A stretch of 64,000 nucleotides of DNA, from the NCBI GenBank assembly GCA_001931905.2, contig MSJI02000758.1, forward strand, positions 21,873-85,872. The letters run 5' to 3'. The position numbers and the translations under genes are program-made. This document shows positions 60,410-64,000 of the stretch, piece by piece (position 1 is the first letter of the stretch; each line of letters opens with the position of its first letter). The notes beneath the pieces were generated by a model. The model was not told the origin of the DNA. It was given only the letters and a program-made list of their open reading frames with translations, and ran no database searches. This DNA comes from Cladosporium sp. IMV 00045. Lineage: Eukaryota; Ascomycota; Dothideomycetes; Cladosporiales; Cladosporiaceae.

Positions 60410-62328
60410 ATGTTTTCCAATAAAAGAGCCAAAAAGTTTGGCGATACTGCTTGCATCTTCGTCCATGCAGGCGCTGGCTACCACAGTATCGCAAATGAGA
60501 TGACCCATCTCTCTGCTTGCAACGAGTGCGTACACATGGAGCCCCTTCTGCCCGGGCATCACTAACGAATCGCAGCGCAGCCAAACTTGCCATGAACGTA
60601 CTCAAAACAGGAGGATCGGCAGTAGATGCGGTCGAGATAGCCATCAAGTGTCTGGAAGATCGTGAGATCACCAACGCTGGATACGGAAGCAACCTCGCTG
60701 TGGATGGCGTTGTGGAATGCGATGCGCTCATGGTCGACCACAATGGGCGCAGTGGCGGTGCGGGTGCCGTTGCTCGTGAGTTGCTTCTGCGACATGTTCG
60801 TGATCCGAACTAACACCCTCCAGAAATCAAAAACCCGATCTCCCTGGCCCGGCTTCTACTAGACCACTCGGCCACACAGCTTTCGTTACGACGCGTTCCT
60901 CCAAATCTGTTGGTCGGCCAAGGAGCCACGGATTTTGCCCACGAGCATGGGATGCCTATCGCTCGCTTCGACTCGCTCGTTTCACCCGCTGCACAAGAAC
61001 GTTGGAGACGTTGGAGTCGAGATCTCATAATCGCAGAGCGTAAAGCACGCGATGCAGAGGCGGCACGATATGGTATATCTCCGGCTCTGTCTGAGGCGGA
61101 ATATGATCCTGGACACCTGGCAGCGACCCAAGAGAGAAGGCGCAAGAATTACACTATCGCAATGGCGGAAGCTCTGGTAAACGACGCTCAGCCTGTTTCG
61201 CCACCGGCTTCCGATGACCAGAAGATGCTTGGCCACTCATCTTCTTCGCCCTCTCGAGCAAGTTCAGCTGTGTCGATTCCTCAAATTTACAACACAAATA
61301 TGACCACACCTAACAGCGACGACGGCTACACCGACCCCTATGGACCTCCTGGTCCGCTGTTGCGTCAGAGTACTAGATACTCGGCAAGTGCGTCTCCCGG
61401 AATGTCAAACACGAACATACACGGAGCTGCGGCGATGCCTGGCAGCAGAGACGGCGGCTACCCTGTCCCAAGCGAGGATGAGCTTGAATTGAAAGGCAAG
61501 AGCACCCGCGGAAGCTTGGCAGTTGAGATTGGACCATCCAGTGCATGGAATGATGGAGCGTCCGGCAATAATTCTGCCACCGCGAGTTCACTTCCGAGCC
61601 TGTCATTGAACGACATACAACAGCTTGGTCCCGCACCTACCGAGTCTCCCCAGGCCTCACCTGCTCTGGACTCAGGTGTACCAACGCCACGTGCCGAATC
61701 ATCAGACGACCCACTCTTTAGTGACGGGAAGTCACCTATGCCAACATCCTCTGCGCCTGACTCCATCACTGACACCGTCGGTGCAATCGCAATCGACATG
61801 TACGGCAACATAGCATGCGGTGCTTCCTCCGGAGGGATTGGGATGAAACACCGTGGTCGCATTGGTCCTGCTGCTCTGGTCGGCATTGGAGCCAGCATCA
61901 TCCCCGTTGATCCCGATGACCCTGATCGCACCACTGTCGCAACAGTGACCAGCGGTACCGGAGAGCACATGGGAACCACCATGGCTGCATCTGTCTGCTC
62001 CAACAGAATTTTCTTCTCACAACGCCGTACGCCTGGCGGTGGAACGGAGGATGTCACCGAGGACGAAGCGCTCAAAGGCTTCATCGATCGCGACTTCATG
62101 GGCCATCCCTCGGTCCGCAATAGCCAATCGACAGGCGCAATCGGCATGTTGTCAGTCAAACGCACAAGCGAGGGTGCATGGCTCTACTACGCGCACAACA
62201 CCGATTCCTTCGCCATAGCAAGCATGAGCTCCGATGACACCAGACCGTCGTGTTCGATGAGCAGGAGCAGAGGCGGCGGAGCGGTTGCTCAAGGTGGTAA
62301 GGGCATTCGCTTCCGGAGGAAGAAGTGA
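60410..62328 (+). CDS. TASP1: Taspase-like threonine aspartase (Ntn-hydrolase)
   Basis: Exons 60410-60525, 60576-60775 and 60824-62328 (introns 50 and 48 nt); 606 aa. Type 2 asparaginase/Taspase family: an Ntn-hydrolase that self-cleaves before a Thr, which then becomes the nucleophile. Seen: FVHAGAGYHS at the N-terminus, GGSAVDAVEIAIKCLED and NAGYGSNLAVDGVVECDA in the alpha part, and the autocleavage site D-T423-V-G with GAIAIDMYGNIACGASSGGI in the beta part, followed by RIGPAALVGIGA. Between them is a Ser/Pro-rich insert of about 250 residues, so the alpha chain would be about 422 aa, much longer than in animal Taspase 1 (cleavage before Thr234). Protease versus asparaginase activity is not decided. 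Confidence 0.88.
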
Positions 62329-62982
62329 GAGCCTGCACGACCTTCTACGACCGTCGATCAGAGCTCTGCTCTGGCTTTCACATACTCCGTTTCCTTCTTT
62401 TCCTTCTTCACCTTCTCACCCCTACGAGCGCCTCGCAAACCTAGGTTGGACAGCGACAAAACGGAACAAGCGTGGCTTGCCTTCTTTACTCGACATGACC
62501 TATGGCGGAGCACTCTACCTTGCTTTGTTTCTTTCCTACATTTCTCCACTACTGTTGCAAATGCATACCCAGAAAGAGCATCCCTAGTATAGCGTAGCAT
62601 AGATGTAATACTGAATGGAAGATCCCTTCTCAGACGTGGTTGAAAATCTAGCTTGAAGATTCATGGTCCCTGCAAACAGAAGGATTCATTATCCTGACGA
62701 TCGAGACGTGCAAGAACCTCTTCTAAATTCATTTCCAGTGATCAGGGAGATACGAAAGCCACAAACTGTATCGTACATTGACTTGTACTCGCTACACGAT
62801 CACAGAAGAGAGAGAGAGAAAAAAAAAAAAAAGAGAGGAAATCCCCTTTGCATAGATGCGAGCAAAGCCCACGAACCCAAAAAACGCCTCGCTAAATCTT
62901 TCAATCCCCAAAACCAAAGAAAAACCCAGTCTCTCCCCACCCCACCCCCCTCTCATCACCAACATCCTCCCGCCTCTCAGTC
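62329..62982. other. Convergent region Taspase-like / TFB4
   Basis: 3' flanks with a purine tract ((GA)n then A14) at about 62805-62839. No gene seen. Confidence 0.5.
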
Positions 62983-64000
62983 CTACGCCGGCGCCGGCGT
63001 CCCGCCCGCACTCCCTGGCGTCTCCACCCCACCGGCCTCAACAGCCCTCTTCTTCTTCTTCTTTTTCGGCCTAGGCACAACAGCCGGTTTGCGCCCGTAG
63101 CTCGCCAGCGCCAGGTGGCTGCCGCACGTCAGGCACGTCGCGTCCGGCACGGGCTCGCAGAAAATGCTCAGGCATATGCTGCACACGAAGCCCACGTCGA
63201 CGATGCGGCGGTGGCAGAAGCACGCCGCGCGGAAATCGACGCCTCCTCCTCCGCCGCCGCTGCTCGCGTTGCCGCTCGCTTGGGAGGGGAGGATGAGGTT
63301 TTGTCGTGCTGTTGGGTCCGGGAGGAAGCCGAGCATGAGGGTTTGGAGGAGGCCGGAGTGTGCGCTGGGGGTGGTGCAGGTGAGGTGGATGCCGCCGGTG
63401 GCGTCGGCGGCTTGTTGGAGGAAAGTGCTGGTGGAGGCGAGGGAGAGGACGTCGATGGGGATGGAGAGGCGTTGGGCGGCGAAGATGGCGTTCATGGTTG
63501 GGATGTACTGTGCGCTGTTGTCGGGGCTGGTGCTGAGGATGAGGATGCGGGATGTGGAAGTGCCGGCGCCGCTGCCGCTGCGGGTGTCGGTGGTGGAGGA
63601 GCTGTTCGGGTCGGAGTAGTTGAAGGAGGATTGCGCTGTTTGAGTCGCTGTGGGGCCCGAGGCGCTTGCTTTGGAGGTGTGTGTGAGGGCGAGTGTCAGG
63701 GCGCCGGCGGTCATGGTTGTGGGCGTTGAGGTGAGGGCGGCGGGAGTTGTGGTTGCTAGGAGGGCTTGGAGGTTGCTCGTTATGGCTCGCTCGACGGCGG
63801 CGAAGGGGCGGTATTTGTTGGCGTCGTCGGGTGGTGCTGGTCGGGCGGGATCGCTGCCGCCGTTTGTCATGTCTACATCGCCATTGGGTGTGTTGTGTTT
63901 CTTGTCCGGTCTTGGATAGAGCCATTCTGCTTTTTCTACGTGACTGGCCAGCACGGCGACGCTGTTGGCGGGATTGATTGCCAGGTGGGCGTTGAGGAAG
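62983..64000 (-). CDS. TFB4: TFIIH subunit Tfb4 (p34), 5' end beyond window
   Basis: C-terminal 339 or so codons; the frame stays open to the window edge (FLNAHLAINPANSVAVLASH near 64000), so the N-terminus is missing. Tfb4/p34 is a core TFIIH subunit in transcription initiation and nucleotide excision repair, paired with Ssl1/p44. Seen: the vWA-type fold strands SRILILSTSPDNSAQYIPTMN and IPIDVLSL, and a C-terminal zinc region CFCHRRIVDVGFVCSICLSIFC ... CLTCGSHL, ending in a Lys-rich tail. A Ser/Thr-rich low-complexity insert sits in the vWA domain. Confidence 0.93.
   Translation of the reverse strand, partial: FLNAHLAINPANSVAVLASHVEKAEWLYPRPDKKHNTPNGDVDMTNGGSDPARPAPPDDANKYRPFAAVERAITSNLQALLATTTPAALTSTPTTMTAGALTLALTHTSKASASGPTATQTAQSSFNYSDPNSSSTTDTRSGSGAGTSTSRILILSTSPDNSAQYIPTMNAIFAAQRLSIPIDVLSLASTSTFLQQAADATGGIHLTCTTPSAHSGLLQTLMLGFLPDPTARQNLILPSQASGNASSGGGGGGVDFRAACFCHRRIVDVGFVCSICLSIFCEPVPDATCLTCGSHLALASYGRKPAVVPRPKKKKKKRAVEAGGVETPGSAGGTPAPA

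Overview
The window looks like nuclear DNA of a filamentous ascomycete, probably a Dothideomycete (Capnodiales/Mycosphaerellales-type). The basis is compact genes with 48-190 nt GT-AG introns carrying CTRAY branch sites, typical fungal families (KRE2/KTR and Anp1/Mnn9/Van1 mannosyltransferases, Zn2Cys6 regulators, DUF2306, fungal Taspase) and GC-rich coding sequence. The species cannot be fixed from the sequence.

Left part (1-15387): a 35-base poly-G start, then a Golgi mannosyltransferase (KTR/KRE2 type) divergent from the decapping activator PAT1, a frame-broken POA1-like macro-domain phosphatase, the Rieske protein RIP1, BCP1, GMP synthase GUA1, a frame-broken F-box/XPA-like protein and mitochondrial uL23 (MRP20).

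Middle (15388-30868): the most unusual part. About 7.7 kb is present twice in direct orientation and the two copies meet exactly at a 20-N gap (23126-23145). Each copy has an intron-containing tRNA-Lys(CTT), a long spacer, an intact Zn2Cys6 regulator and the 3' end of GEA2. The left copy of GEA2 is cut by the gap; the right copy continues into the full gene (to 35005). The simplest reading is two diverged haplotypes or homeologs scaffolded end to end; a true tandem duplication is the alternative.

Right part (35006-64000): an Anp1/Mnn9/Van1 mannosyltransferase, RPA32 (RFA2), the ribosome-biogenesis helicase DBP10, a DUF202 membrane protein, a DUF2306 membrane protein, ALG2, a PNPOx-like flavoprotein, a second Zn2Cys6 regulator, a possible 53-residue membrane protein, ARP3, a Taspase-like threonine aspartase with a very large inter-subunit loop, and the 5'-truncated TFIIH subunit gene TFB4.

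Functionally these are mostly unlinked housekeeping genes. A loose theme is secretory glycosylation and traffic (KTR, Anp1/Mnn9/Van1, ALG2, GEA2). No secondary-metabolite cluster, transposon, virus-derived gene or CRISPR was seen.
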